The position numbers and the translations under genes are program-made. This document shows positions 16,035-24,198 of a DNA stretch of 54,504 nucleotides, one piece after another. The first letter of the stretch is position 1, and every line of letters begins with the position of its first letter. Origin of the DNA: Mycobacterium sp. GA-1841 (GTDB taxonomy: Bacteria; Actinomycetota; Actinomycetes; Mycobacteriales; Mycobacteriaceae); NCBI RefSeq assembly GCF_001954135.1, contig NZ_MBEQ01000089.1:1-54504 (forward strand). Reading direction: 5' to 3'. The notes under the pieces were generated by a model. It was not told the DNA's origin. It saw nothing but the letters and a program-made list of their open reading frames with translations, and did no database searches.

Positions 16035-16853
16035 ATGAGCGACGGGACGACGGGAAGACTTTTCGGCGCATTGCGGGCAGCCGCAGCGGCTTCGATGGTG
16101 GGCTGTGCGTTGGTACTGGGCGCCGGTGCCGCACAGGCAGATCCGGCACCGTTCGAGCCACCGAGGCTCGTGCCCGCAGACGGCTCGACCGTCGGCGTTG
16201 CCCAACCCGTCATCATCAACTTCCCGGGCCCCGTCGACGATGCCGGCGCCACCGAAAACGCCATCCACATCTCGTCGGTCCCGGAGGTTCCCGGCAAGTT
16301 CTACTGGATCACCCCGACGCAACTGCGCTGGCGTCCGCTGAGCTTCTGGCCGGCACACACCGCCGTCACCGTCGATGCCGCCGGCACGGTGTCCAACTTC
16401 ACCGTCGGCGACGCACTGGTGGCCACGGCCAACGACACCACCCACCAACTGACCGTCACCCGCAACGGGACCGTGGAAAAAACCATCCCGATGTCGATGG
16501 GCAAGGCATCCGGCGGCCACCAAACTCCGAACGGCACGTTTTACGTGCAAGAAAAACTGCCGTCGGTGGTGATGGATTCGTCCACCTACGGTGTCCCGGT
16601 CAACTCGCCGAACGGATACAAGCTGACGGTCGATCTGGCCGTCCGGTTCGACGACAGCGGCGACTTCGTGCACAGCGCGCCGTGGTCTGTCGCCGATCAA
16701 GGCAAACGCAATGTCAGCCACGGCTGCATCAACATCAGCCCCGCCAACGCGAAGTGGTTCTTTGACACCGTCAAGCCCGGCGATCCGATCATCGTGCAGA
16801 ACTCGACCGGCACCTACACCCGGTACGACGGCTCCAACGACTGGCAGATCTAG
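16035..16853 (+). CDS. L,D-transpeptidase (YkuD domain), LdtMt1/LdtMt3-like
   Basis: 272 residues. The first ~36 residues form a signal peptide (hydrophobic run ending GAAQA-DP). Residues ~45-125 are an Ig-like domain (LVPADGSTVGVAQPVIINF, then WRPLSFWPAHTAVTV). The YkuD catalytic domain follows, with PNGTFYV, MDSSTYGVPVNSPNGY and the active-site block HSAPWSVADQGKRNVSHGCINIS including the nucleophile Cys. It forms 3->3 meso-DAP cross-links in the periplasmic peptidoglycan, or links proteins to it. It starts 38 bases after the DUF692 operon and may be read through from it. Its stop shares a CTAG with the convergent DUF4132 gene. Confidence 0.93.
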   Translation: MSDGTTGRLFGALRAAAAASMVGCALVLGAGAAQADPAPFEPPRLVPADGSTVGVAQPVIINFPGPVDDAGATENAIHISSVPEVPGKFYWITPTQLRWRPLSFWPAHTAVTVDAAGTVSNFTVGDALVATANDTTHQLTVTRNGTVEKTIPMSMGKASGGHQTPNGTFYVQEKLPSVVMDSSTYGVPVNSPNGYKLTVDLAVRFDDSGDFVHSAPWSVADQGKRNVSHGCINISPANAKWFFDTVKPGDPIIVQNSTGTYTRYDGSNDWQI

Positions 16854-18400
16854 GTTTCGAGAAGCGCCACGACGGTTCCGACGATCGTCGTCAACAATCG
16901 GTCCGCGGCCGGTTGCCACAGCCCGTGGCGCTTCTTCGGTGTGACCTCGACCGGGTCACCGTCCCTGGTGACGCGGCCCGTGGCCAGGCTGATCCTGAAT
17001 CCGTTGACCCCCAGGTGCCTTTGGCCGATCTCGACCGGCTCGGCCGAGCCGAGTTCGGCCAGGATGTGCTCGAGAACCACTCGTCGCGTGGCGAGTACCC
17101 CCGCCGGTGACTGAGTCGAGGCGCCGCCGTCGTGCGCGACCGTGGAGGCGCTGAGGATCAGATCCGCCGAGCGCATGATCTCGCACACCGCGACCACGTC
17201 GTCGCATCCCTCGGCAGCAAGTGTCACCGAGCCGTCGGCGGCCATTCCCACGGCGCCCACCCGCAGGCCTACCGCACTGCATGTCTCCACGCCCGAGCCC
17301 GGGTACACCGGGGCGTTGAACCACATCTCCGCACCCACCATCCCGACCCGTCGGGCGATGGTCTCGTGGCCTTCGCTGGTCCATCCCTCCGCCCGGTACA
17401 GCCCGCTCAGTTGCCGCACGTTCAGAATCGCGTGCACCGCGACCAACCGGTCGGCGTCAACACCGGTGTAGTGCTCGCGGAACGCTTGCACGAAAGGCTG
17501 CACCAGTCGCAGGCTTCGGACGCGAAGCCGCCACGCGCTCCGTTCGGCGGGAGCCGCCGCGGCGGGGTGCCAGAGCCGGATCCTGGAGGTGGCCGGGACG
17601 GTCACCGGGCGGCCCTCCGCGTCCGCGAAGTCGCCCGGTGCGCCGAGGAACGCCGGCCCGTCGACGATCCGCCAGACCAGGCCGGCACTGATCGGAGCGA
17701 CCGGCGCGGCGAAGGCCGCCTCGACCCAGGTCTGATACGGCCACGACGCGCCCACGAGCCATCCCGCCTCCAACGCCTTGGTCCACGTGGTCAATTGGGC
17801 CTTTGTGGGCGCGGTTTCGAGAGGTAGGCGTAAGGCGACGTCCGGGCGCCCGCCGATCGCCCGGCGAGCCTCCTTCGTGTACCGGGCGAACTTCTTCTTG
17901 AGCCCGGCGTGCCGTACGTCGCGCGTGGTGTCGGCGAGACCCGCCACACTCTCGGGGGTCGGCGCGGCCATGATGGCCCGCGCCAACGCGAAAGCCGCCG
18001 CCTGGGACGGCGCTGATTTGGCTGCCGCCTGGGGTGCGATGGCGGCTCGTCCGAGTAATCGGGGGATGGGCTCGGCCCAGTCGGCGTCCAGACTGAGCGC
18101 GACGAGCGCAGCTCGCTCGATCACCCGTGCGTCGGCCGCGGTGAACGCCTTGTCGGCGACGAACGGCTCGGTCCCCTCATGGATGGCCGCCAGTCGCGAG
18201 TCCGCGAGGGTGAGGATGCGCTGCGCGAATTCACGGTATTCAGGGTCCTTGCCGAGCTGCTCGGTCAGCGCGCGCAGGACATCGTGGTCCTCCCCGACGA
18301 ACACCCACCGATCCCGCAACATCCCCAGTGCGTTGGCCGCACGCAATCCGAGACGAACTTCGGCATGGGCTTCCAGTTCCTCGAGGAACCCGTCGGTCAT
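16850..18400 (-). CDS. DUF4132 domain-containing protein
   Basis: 516 residues, soluble, mostly helical N-terminal half and a C-terminal DUF4132 region with RIRLWHPAAA, LRLVQPFVQAFREHY, RQLSGLYRAEGW and GLRVGAVGM. DUF4132 is found in MolR-like proteins and in proteins with WGR or toxin-related partners; its activity is not known. The protein is shorter than the 800-1200 residues of many relatives. It ends in the shared CTAG with the L,D-transpeptidase gene and is divergent from the ADP-ribosyltransferase-like gene. Confidence 0.75.
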   Translation of the reverse strand: MTDGFLEELEAHAEVRLGLRAANALGMLRDRWVFVGEDHDVLRALTEQLGKDPEYREFAQRILTLADSRLAAIHEGTEPFVADKAFTAADARVIERAALVALSLDADWAEPIPRLLGRAAIAPQAAAKSAPSQAAAFALARAIMAAPTPESVAGLADTTRDVRHAGLKKKFARYTKEARRAIGGRPDVALRLPLETAPTKAQLTTWTKALEAGWLVGASWPYQTWVEAAFAAPVAPISAGLVWRIVDGPAFLGAPGDFADAEGRPVTVPATSRIRLWHPAAAAPAERSAWRLRVRSLRLVQPFVQAFREHYTGVDADRLVAVHAILNVRQLSGLYRAEGWTSEGHETIARRVGMVGAEMWFNAPVYPGSGVETCSAVGLRVGAVGMAADGSVTLAAEGCDDVVAVCEIMRSADLILSASTVAHDGGASTQSPAGVLATRRVVLEHILAELGSAEPVEIGQRHLGVNGFRISLATGRVTRDGDPVEVTPKKRHGLWQPAADRLLTTIVGTVVALLET

Positions 18401-18489
18401 GGTGGAGAGCGTACGACGATGCAGCGACGGAGAACCGCGCTAAAAAGTGACCAAGGTGCGGTTCCGTCAAGGCTCGAGAAAGAATCGGC

Positions 18490-19293
18490 GTGCGGTCCCA
18501 CGAGCCGGTTGCGGTGGTATACACAGCTGTGCGAGTGCCTGATGCCATTGCCACGCTTCCCGCTACGCCGGGAATCACCTACCGCGGCATGAGCGGTCCG
18601 CCGCCGCGGGAGTCTTTTACGGTGACGGCGGTTCTTCCCACGTCGGCTGATCCACGGATCGCCACCGAGAACTTCACGGCAGACCGGGTCGCGGCGATCG
18701 TCACCGTCACGGGTCGGTTCGTCGGGCCGCTCTCACGCCACCCTGAAGAGCGTGAGGTTGCCATCCTGCCGGGCACGCTGCTGACACCCGTCGGCACCGT
18801 GACCGTTGCAGGGCTCACCAAACCTGTTGTGCTGCTTGCCGAACCCGGGCATGCACCGGGATTACCCCCTGACCGAGACGAGTTGGAGCGAGTGGTGCGC
18901 GAGCAGGTCACCCATGCTCTTGCCGGCCCGCCGGCGCCTGTCCGCTCCCCTGGTCGCTTCACACCATCGTCAGGCGCGACCGTTCCGCCCGCCGACGACG
19001 CTGATGTTTGGCGGCTGAAAGTGTTCTACTCCACGCCCTTTGGGGACACGAAGGACGGCCGGCAGAAACTGTTCCTGCTGGAACGAGATGGCGTGCGGTA
19101 TGTACCGGTTTTTCGGACCTTTGACTCGATGAAGGCCTTCTATGAGCGGATGAACCGGGCCGCGTACATGGTCCTCGAAGGTGACGTGAAGACCGTGATG
19201 GACACCAACCGCTCGATCGAACTCATGAGAAGTGCGGGGATCGTCATCGATCCTTTCGGTGAGCATCCGGTGGAGATTCCCCCTACCGCGTGA
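18490..19293 (+). CDS. Fusion of an ADP-ribosyltransferase-like domain and an SseB-like domain
   Basis: 267 residues from GTG 18490, preceded by GAGAAAG at good spacing. Residues ~27-105 carry the three marks of the R-S-E class of ADP-ribosyltransferases: Arg32 in ITYRGMSG, Thr51-Ser52 in VLPTSADPRIATENF, and an E-x-E at Glu87-Arg-Glu89 followed by VAILPGT. A Pro-rich linker (~130-165) leads to an SseB-like domain (LFLLERDGVRYVPVFRTFDS... MKAFYERMNRAAY). No signal peptide or membrane helix. The SseB-like part could target or restrain the catalytic part. The assignment is by motif only; a real activity is unproven. Confidence 0.6.
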   Translation: MRSHEPVAVVYTAVRVPDAIATLPATPGITYRGMSGPPPRESFTVTAVLPTSADPRIATENFTADRVAAIVTVTGRFVGPLSRHPEEREVAILPGTLLTPVGTVTVAGLTKPVVLLAEPGHAPGLPPDRDELERVVREQVTHALAGPPAPVRSPGRFTPSSGATVPPADDADVWRLKVFYSTPFGDTKDGRQKLFLLERDGVRYVPVFRTFDSMKAFYERMNRAAYMVLEGDVKTVMDTNRSIELMRSAGIVIDPFGEHPVEIPPTA

Positions 19294-19319
19294 GTTCGCC
19301 GTACTCGACGCCGGTCGCA

Positions 19320-19811
19320 TCAGTCGATGAGGCTGATGAGTGCCGGATCGGCGAATAGCGCTGTCGGGATGCCGAGAACCTGCTTGGGGCGTACCCGCAG
19401 CACGATCAGCGCACCGGCCGTGCGGACCGAGATGATGTTGCTGCGGTCGATGACCAGGGTGGTCGCAGGGGTGTCGATACGGATTCGGGTTTCATCGCCG
19501 CCGGCGGCCCACCGCGATCCAGTGCGCAGGACGCGCCGATTCGGGATGTAGGCGCACACCAGACTGACAGTGAGAGCGAACGCCGCGTACACCACGGCCA
19601 CCCCCGCGAATATCACGAACCCGACCAGCCACCCGCTGCCGTTGACGACGTACACGCCTGCGGCGATCGCGGCGACCACCGTGGTGAATGTCAGCAGCCG
19701 TTTCCACATCGCGGGTTGCCGCAGGATTGAAAGTGTTGCCCGGCGGGCGTCGCCGGCCTGAGCGGTCCACTCGGTGGTGGCCTTGGGGATCTGATCCACG
19801 CTGCCGGTCAC
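19320..19811 (-). CDS. YcxB-like membrane protein
   Basis: 163 residues. Two adjacent transmembrane helices (about 40-58, LLTFTTVVAAIAAGVYVV, and 63-85) are followed by a C-terminal PH-like part with SRWAAGGDETRIRI, LVIDRSNIISVR and VLRVRPKQVLGIPTALF, a pattern typical of the YcxB C-terminal domain. Function unknown; possibly a membrane-anchored adaptor. It is convergent with the ADP-ribosyltransferase-like gene and divergent from the DUF2200 gene. Confidence 0.7.
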   Translation of the reverse strand: MTGSVDQIPKATTEWTAQAGDARRATLSILRQPAMWKRLLTFTTVVAAIAAGVYVVNGSGWLVGFVIFAGVAVVYAAFALTVSLVCAYIPNRRVLRTGSRWAAGGDETRIRIDTPATTLVIDRSNIISVRTAGALIVLRVRPKQVLGIPTALFADPALISLID

Positions 19812-19864
19812 GAACGAAGTCTGGCACGGCGGGCAGAAAGGTCACCACGCCGTAGCCTCGACGC

Positions 19865-20212
19865 ATGGAGCACCGGATCTTCGGCACCGCCGTGGCGGCG
19901 GTGTACCCGCACTACCTGGCGAAGATGCAGCGCAAGGGCCGCACCCAGGCCGAACTCGACGAGGCCATCTGCTGGTTGACCGGGTTCGACGAGATGACGC
20001 TGAGGGGCCACCTCGACGACGAGACGACATTCGCGGAGTTCTTCGCCGACGCCTCGCTGAACCCGAACGCCTCGCTGATCACCGGTGTCGTGTGCGGGGT
20101 CAAGGTACAGGAGGTCGAGGATCCGCTGATGCGCAACATCCGCTACCTCGACAAGCTCGTCGACGAGCTGGCGCGCGGCAAGCCGATGAACAAGGTGCTG
20201 CGCACGGTGTAG
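19865..20212 (+). CDS. DUF2200 family protein
   Basis: 115 residues, the complete family length: HRIFGTAVAAVYPHYLAKMQRKGRT, ICWLTGFDEMTL, TFAEFFADA and ITGVVCGVKVQEVEDPLMRNIRYLDKLVDELARGK. Function is unknown, cytosolic. A TAGCCT -10 box lies 6 bases before the ATG, so the mRNA is probably leaderless. The gene shares its promoter gap with the divergent YcxB-like gene. Confidence 0.88.
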   Translation: MEHRIFGTAVAAVYPHYLAKMQRKGRTQAELDEAICWLTGFDEMTLRGHLDDETTFAEFFADASLNPNASLITGVVCGVKVQEVEDPLMRNIRYLDKLVDELARGKPMNKVLRTV

Positions 20213-20382
20213 CCCCGGCGGGTAGCCACGCCGCCGATCATCGCCGCGCCGGCCGCCAGAACAGCAGCTGCCCCGGCATGTAAGCCACGTCATCCTCCAC
20301 AGCAAATCACTGCGGCACTTCGTCGAGACCGCTCGCGGCGAGCGTCTTCGTCATAGCCGTGACCAACAGTTCGGTGTCGAGA

Positions 20383-20715
20383 TCAACGCAAGGACGCGTT
20401 GCCGTTGCCGAGCTCGGCGGCGTACTGGCGCAACCGGTCTGCGATCTGGGCTAGCCACTCCTTGTAGGTCAGCGGCTCGGGGCCGTAGTAGACGCCGACA
20501 GTGTTCACGAGAAACTCTTCGAGGTGCGGCTCCGAGCGGGCTGCGCACAGGCCGTCGATCTCCTGGGCCAACGCCAGTAAGGACTCTGCGCTCGGGTGAT
20601 CGGTCGCGTAGCCGCCGACAATTCCTTCCCAGTCGTCGGCTTCCAGATCCCAGTCCTGGTGAAAGTACGCCGCAAAGAACTGGTACAAGGCCGTAGAAAT
20701 CGAACCGTCGTTCAC
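20383..20715 (-). CDS. CdiI-like contact-dependent inhibition immunity protein (orphan)
   Basis: 110 residues, acidic and soluble. The N-terminal ALYQFFAAYFHQDWDLEADD is the hallmark of CdiI-type immunity proteins (FxAYFHQDW), followed by an all-helical layout with DWEGIVGGYATDHPSAESLL and the C-terminal LTYKEWLAQIADRLRQYAAEL. Such proteins neutralise the toxin tip of a polymorphic or CDI toxin. No toxin or secretion gene lies next to it; the tRNA cluster is immediately downstream in map terms. It may protect against toxins of neighbours. The exact toxin class cannot be read from the immunity protein. Confidence 0.65.
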   Translation of the reverse strand: MNDGSISTALYQFFAAYFHQDWDLEADDWEGIVGGYATDHPSAESLLALAQEIDGLCAARSEPHLEEFLVNTVGVYYGPEPLTYKEWLAQIADRLRQYAAELGNGNASLR

Positions 20716-20888
20716 GGTGTCGGGAATCCAGAGGTCGTCGAAGGTTTGGCCGACGTGACACGAGATGTGTCACCTCGTAGACCGCCGCGGAGAATAGGAA
20801 GCCGATGTGTCACATGTGTCAGATTCGGGCTCCTGAGCAACGTCCCCAGATAGCAGAAAAACCCACCGTCGCCGGTGGGTTCTCTCAG

Positions 20889-20962
20889 TGGCCAGGGCCG
20901 GGATCGAACCGGCGACCTTCCGCTTTTCAGGCGGACGCTCGTACCAACTGAGCTACCTGGCC
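20889..20962 (-). tRNA. tRNA-Phe (anticodon GAA)
   Basis: Read on the minus strand: acceptor GGCCAGG pairs with CCTGGCC plus discriminator A. The D arm has AGCTCAGTTGGTA, the anticodon loop is CTGAAAA between TCCGC and GCGGA stems, and the T loop is GGTTCGATCC. No CCA is encoded. It is the end-most of three minus-strand tRNAs. Confidence 0.96.
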
Positions 20963-21006
20963 GGAAGGCACCGGCTCTTGCAAACCGAACTGCCTCGCCG
21001 TGATGG

Positions 21007-21080
21007 CGACCCTGACGGGACTCGAACCCGCGACCTCCGCCGTGACAGGGCGGCGCGCTAACCAACTGCGCCACAGGGCC
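21007..21080 (-). tRNA. tRNA-Asp (anticodon GTC)
   Basis: Minus strand. Acceptor GGCCCTG pairs with CAGGGTC (one G-T) plus discriminator G, the base expected for Asp. The anticodon loop CTGTCAC lies between CCGCC and GGCGG; the T loop is GGTTCGAGTCC. 44 bases separate it from tRNA-Phe, and both are probably one transcript. Confidence 0.96.
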
Positions 21081-21116
21081 TTACTTTTCCTGCATGCTCC
21101 ACGTTTCCGTGTTGCG

Positions 21117-21189
21117 TACCCCCAACGGGATTCGAACCCGTGCTACCGCCGTGAAAGGGCGGCGTCCTAGGCCACTAGACGATGGGGGC
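21117..21189 (-). tRNA. tRNA-Glu (anticodon TTC)
   Basis: Minus strand. Acceptor GCCCCCA pairs with TGGGGGT (terminal G-T as in other mycobacteria) plus discriminator A. The anticodon loop CTTTCAC lies between CCGCC and GGCGG; the T loop is GGTTCGAATCC. It is the first of the Glu-Asp-Phe tRNA transcript. Confidence 0.96.
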
Positions 21190-21324
21190 CTAATCCGAAT
21201 CTCTCCGGGGCACTCGTCAACCTCGTTCGTTGGGAGCTTCGATAGCTTAGGGTACAGATGCCCAAATCCTCAAACCGTGTGGTCGCAACACCAATTTGCG
21301 TCATCTTGTACCCTGTCTTCTCGC

Positions 21325-21400
21325 GCCCCTATAGCTCAGTTGGTAGAGCTACGGACTTTTAATCCGCAGGTCGTAGGTTCGAGCCCTACTGGGGGCACCA
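21325..21400 (+). tRNA. tRNA-Lys (anticodon TTT), CCA encoded
   Basis: Plus strand, divergent from the Glu-Asp-Phe cluster. Acceptor GCCCCTA pairs with TGGGGGC, discriminator A, then an encoded CCA (21398-21400), unlike the other three. The anticodon loop is CTTTTAA and the T loop GGTTCGAGCC. A compact hairpin follows at 21405-21420. Confidence 0.96.
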
Positions 21401-21404
21401 GACA

Positions 21405-21422
21405 CCCGCCGCAAGGCGGGTT
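21405..21422 (+). terminator. Hairpin terminator behind tRNA-Lys
   Basis: CCCGCC and GGCGGG pair perfectly around a GCAA tetraloop (GNRA type). Only two T residues follow, so it is a mycobacterial-style terminator without a long U tract. It also separates the tRNA from the convergent globin gene, whose stop lies 13 bases further on. Confidence 0.6.
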
Positions 21423-21434
21423 CACGGTCGCCGT

Positions 21435-21800
21435 TCACGCGCTCCGCGCGGTGGCAATCTCGTCGGCCAGCGGCGCGATCGCAGCGATGATCTGCCCGGC
21501 GAGCGCCTCCGGCACTCCGGCATCGGCCAGGCTGTCACCGAGATGACCGGCCACCAGGTTGAAGTGGTGCATGGTGATCCCGCGGCCCTGATGGACCTGA
21601 CGCATCGGCGCCCCGCTGTAGGCCACCGGTCCGCCCAACGCGTCGGCGAAGAACTCCACCTGCTTGCCCTTGAGCCGGGCCATGTTGGTGCCGCTGAAGA
21701 ACCCGGCCAGTTGGTCGTCGGCCAGCACCCGCCGGTAAAAATCGTCGACGACGGTCTCGAGTGCCTCGGCGCCGCCGATCTGGTCATAAATGGTCGTCAT
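21435..21800 (-). CDS. glbN: Group I truncated hemoglobin (trHbN)
   Basis: 121 residues from ATG 21800 (MTTIYDQIGG). It follows M. tuberculosis GlbN closely: VVDDFYRRVLADDQLAGFFSG with the B10 Tyr, MARLKGKQVEFFADALGGP, then GAPMRQVHQGRGITMHHFNLV, which contains the proximal His (F8) in the MHHFNLV segment. It detoxifies NO to nitrate with bound oxygen. The frame extends 10 codons upstream (to 21830), which could give a pre-A extension, but its sequence is unlike the basic pre-A helix of M. tuberculosis GlbN. Convergent with tRNA-Lys. Confidence 0.93.
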   Translation of the reverse strand: MTTIYDQIGGAEALETVVDDFYRRVLADDQLAGFFSGTNMARLKGKQVEFFADALGGPVAYSGAPMRQVHQGRGITMHHFNLVAGHLGDSLADAGVPEALAGQIIAAIAPLADEIATARSA

Positions 21801-21965
21801 GGCGACAGCCTGGGCGGAAACCGTTGCCACCCAATTTCACACGGGTAGCAGCTCGGCTACGGCGACCTCACAGGTGTGGGCTTGGGCCACATGGGCGAGC
21901 GCGCTCGGGCCGGCCCGTTTATCGTTGAGCGCGAGGTCGGCCGTTTTCGATGAAGGAGTCACCGC

Positions 21966-22322
21966 ATGTCCTCCGGGCGCCTGAGCATTCGCGTCACAGC
22001 CACGGCGATCTGCGCTGCCGCGTTGGCCGTAGGCGCCGCTGTGGGGGTCGCACCGGCGCACGCCACCGCTCAAGACGACCAGTTCTTCACGATCGTCAAG
22101 GATCTGGGCGTCCCCACCAACTCGGCCGAGGAGGCCGGCACGGTCGGACGTGGCGTCTGTGATGCGGTCGAGAAGGGCAAGATCGAGCCGGCCCGCACGG
22201 TGCGGGGCATCATCAACCAGCTTCGTAATAAAGCCGGCATCGACAAGGGTCAGGCCACCCACGTGGTGTGGGGCGCGGTCAAGGTCTACTGCCCGCAGTA
22301 CTCCTCGCTCGTCGGACGCTGA
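21966..22322 (+). CDS. DUF732 small exported protein
   Basis: 118 residues with an AAGGAG ribosome site. Residues 1-34 form a signal peptide (AICAAALAVGAAVGVAPAHA). The mature part has DDQFFTIVKDLGVPTNSAEEAG, GRGVCDAVEKGK and a C-terminal VVWGAVKVYCPQYSS: the DUF732 layout with two cysteines that close a disulfide around a helical fold. DUF732 proteins are abundant in mycobacterial culture filtrates; function unknown. Divergent from glbN. Confidence 0.9.
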   Translation: MSSGRLSIRVTATAICAAALAVGAAVGVAPAHATAQDDQFFTIVKDLGVPTNSAEEAGTVGRGVCDAVEKGKIEPARTVRGIINQLRNKAGIDKGQATHVVWGAVKVYCPQYSSLVGR

Positions 22323-22459
22323 GGCACCGACGGAGCCCTGTTTCCCGGCACCCAGAGCGGCCGGAGCGCCCGCGGATCTGCTGGTCACCGAGCCTGGCTC
22401 AGAAGTATCTTGTGTCGCAGGTGTGACAACCTCAGTTGCCCCGGACGCTAGGAGTAGAT

Positions 22460-23044
22460 GTGCCCTCCGGTCAACGACGCGGCCGATGGTCGGGCGTTCC
22501 TCTGCCGGAACGTGCGGCCCGTCGCCGCGACGAGCTGATCACCGCGGGCGTCACGTTGCTGGGCAGATCCGACGGACCGGCCTTGACGGTACGGGCCGTG
22601 TGCCGGGCTGCCGCACTCACCGAACGGTACTTCTACGAGAGCTTCGCCGACCGTGACACTTTCGTCCGGGCGGTTTATGACGACGTCTGCGCCCGGGCGA
22701 TGTCCGCATTGACGACCGCCGTCACGCCGCGCGAGGCGGTCGAGCAGTTCGTCTCCCTCATGGTCGACGACCCCATGCGGGGCCGGGTATTGCTCCTGGC
22801 CCCGGAATCCGAGCCGGTGTTGACGCGGTCCGGCGCCGAGTGGATGCCCAACTTCATCGGGCTGTTGCAGCGGAAGCTGACCCGGATCGCCGACCCGGTC
22901 CGTCAGGCCATGGTCGCCACGAGTCTGATCGGTGCGCTCACCGCGCTGTTCACCGCTTACCTCGACGACCGCTTGCCGGCCAGCCGGGAACAGTTCATCG
23001 ACTATTGCGTCGACATGCTCGTCGGCCGGGTCGGCAGTTTCTGA
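22460..23044 (+). CDS. TetR family transcriptional regulator
   Basis: 194 residues from GTG 22460, five bases after an AGGAG site; an upstream TTG at 22436 has no such site. The helix-turn-helix lies near 25-65 (ELITAGVTLLGRSDGPALTV, RAVCRAAALTERYFYESF). A ligand domain with DRDTFVRAVYDDV and a C-terminal dimer helix follows. Upstream, TGTC-N8-GACA at 22413-22428 may be its operator. Targets are unknown; the neighbours are a DUF732 gene and the exported paralogue cluster. Confidence 0.9.
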   Translation: MPSGQRRGRWSGVPLPERAARRRDELITAGVTLLGRSDGPALTVRAVCRAAALTERYFYESFADRDTFVRAVYDDVCARAMSALTTAVTPREAVEQFVSLMVDDPMRGRVLLLAPESEPVLTRSGAEWMPNFIGLLQRKLTRIADPVRQAMVATSLIGALTALFTAYLDDRLPASREQFIDYCVDMLVGRVGSF

Positions 23045-23050
23045 TCCGCG

Positions 23051-23488
23051 CTACTCGTCGGGCGTACTGGCCTCGACGATCGGCTGTTGCGCGGCGGCGG
23101 CCTCGTCTTCGGCAGCCTTGGCCTCCCGGCCTGCCTCGCTGGCGATCGACGCCCCGGGATGGGTCTCGGTGGCATGGTCTCCATCGCAATTGAGCGCCAC
23201 CTGGGTCACGTCCTCGCGGTACTCGAAGTAGGTGTCGGAGGTCTGCGGCACGAGCGGTCGGACAGTCCACGCGTGGGTGACAATGCATTCATCGCGCGGT
23301 AACCGGCTGCCCACCGTGACCGCGACGTGCACGGAGCCACCGCCGCCCTCGATCGCGCTGACCGCATCGCTGTATGTCTGACCGACCACGGCCGGGGACG
23401 CACCGGCGGTCCCAGCGCCGGTCATCGCAAGCGCGATTCCCGCCGCCGACGTGGCAAAAACACTTCCGAACCCAATCGCGATCTTCAT
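23051..23488 (-). CDS. Exported PASTA-like protein, paralogue 1 of 3
   Basis: 145 residues from ATG 23488. Signal peptide residues 1-~30 end in TAGASP. The mature part has AVVGQTYSDAVSAIEGGGG, VAVTVGSRLPRDECIVTHAW and VALNCDGDHATETHPGASIAS: a PASTA-like strand-helix-strand unit followed by a second strand region, with two cysteines in DEC and LNC likely to form a disulfide. The C-terminus is an Ala/Glu-rich helix ending EASTPDE. It shares this plan and tail with the next two genes. Its central VRPLVPQTSDTYFEYRED differs most from the others. Exported; function unknown. Confidence 0.8.
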   Translation of the reverse strand: MKIAIGFGSVFATSAAGIALAMTGAGTAGASPAVVGQTYSDAVSAIEGGGGSVHVAVTVGSRLPRDECIVTHAWTVRPLVPQTSDTYFEYREDVTQVALNCDGDHATETHPGASIASEAGREAKAAEDEAAAAQQPIVEASTPDE

Positions 23489-23642
23489 CTGACCCGACCT
23501 TCCCGTCCGGTGATCTCTCCCGGAGTGGGGCGGCAGCGCTTTCGGTAGTGCCTTGAGTCGCCCCACGACCCATGACCCATGCCATGAGCTACGGGGAGCT
23601 AGTTGAATTCTAGCCGCGGGGCCGGTTCACAGACCGTGACTT

Positions 23643-24065
23643 CTACTCGTCGGGCGTGCTGGCTTCGGCGAGTTCTTCTTGCTCGGCGGCAGCCTCGTCG
23701 GCGGCTTTCTTGGCCTCGCGGCCGGCCGGGCTGGCCACTGACGCGCCGGAGTGGGTCGACGACGCGTACCCGCCCTCGCAATTGAGGGAGAGCATCACCT
23801 CACCGTCCGCGTGGGTGTACTCGTCGCCGGCATCGCGCACAAACGGGGCGTCCCAGGCATGGGTGACCACACAATCGTCCTGCGACAGCTTGCTGCCGAC
23901 GGTCACCGCGACCTTGGCCGTACCGCCGTCGTCCTCGATCGTCGCGGCGGCGTCTCCGTATTTGTCACCCACCACATCAGGGGCGGCAGACGCCCCACCC
24001 GCACCGAAAAGTCCCGCGGCAGCGAAAGCGACCACTCCGACCCCAGAAACGACGAGATTCCTCAT
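23643..24065 (-). CDS. Exported PASTA-like protein, paralogue 2 of 3
   Basis: 140 residues from ATG 24065 (AGGAG lies 10 bases upstream; an in-frame ATG 6 codons earlier is possible). Signal peptide ends in GASA-APD. The mature protein has PDVVGDKYGDAAATIEDDGG, VAVTVGSKLSQDDCVVTHAW and DGEVMLSLNCEGGY, then SGASVASPAGREAKKAADEAAAE and the tail EASTPDE. Both cysteines are conserved. About 60-70 percent alike to paralogue 3 by eye over the mature domain. Confidence 0.8.
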   Translation of the reverse strand: MRNLVVSGVGVVAFAAAGLFGAGGASAAPDVVGDKYGDAAATIEDDGGTAKVAVTVGSKLSQDDCVVTHAWDAPFVRDAGDEYTHADGEVMLSLNCEGGYASSTHSGASVASPAGREAKKAADEAAAEQEELAEASTPDE

Positions 24066-24198
24066 CAGCGCCCGACTCCTCACGCTCATCACCGACTGCA
24101 ACGTCAGTGCGCGAGGTTACCGAGAGACCAATGAAATGCTATGGCGCAGAAAGGAATTGCGCGTGAACGCTATGTGGCGGCAAGGCGAACGGGTACGG

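Noticed and set aside
22413..22428. TGTC-N8-GACA as operator of the second tetR gene
   Set aside because: Short half-sites can occur by chance; mentioned with the gene but not listed as a feature.
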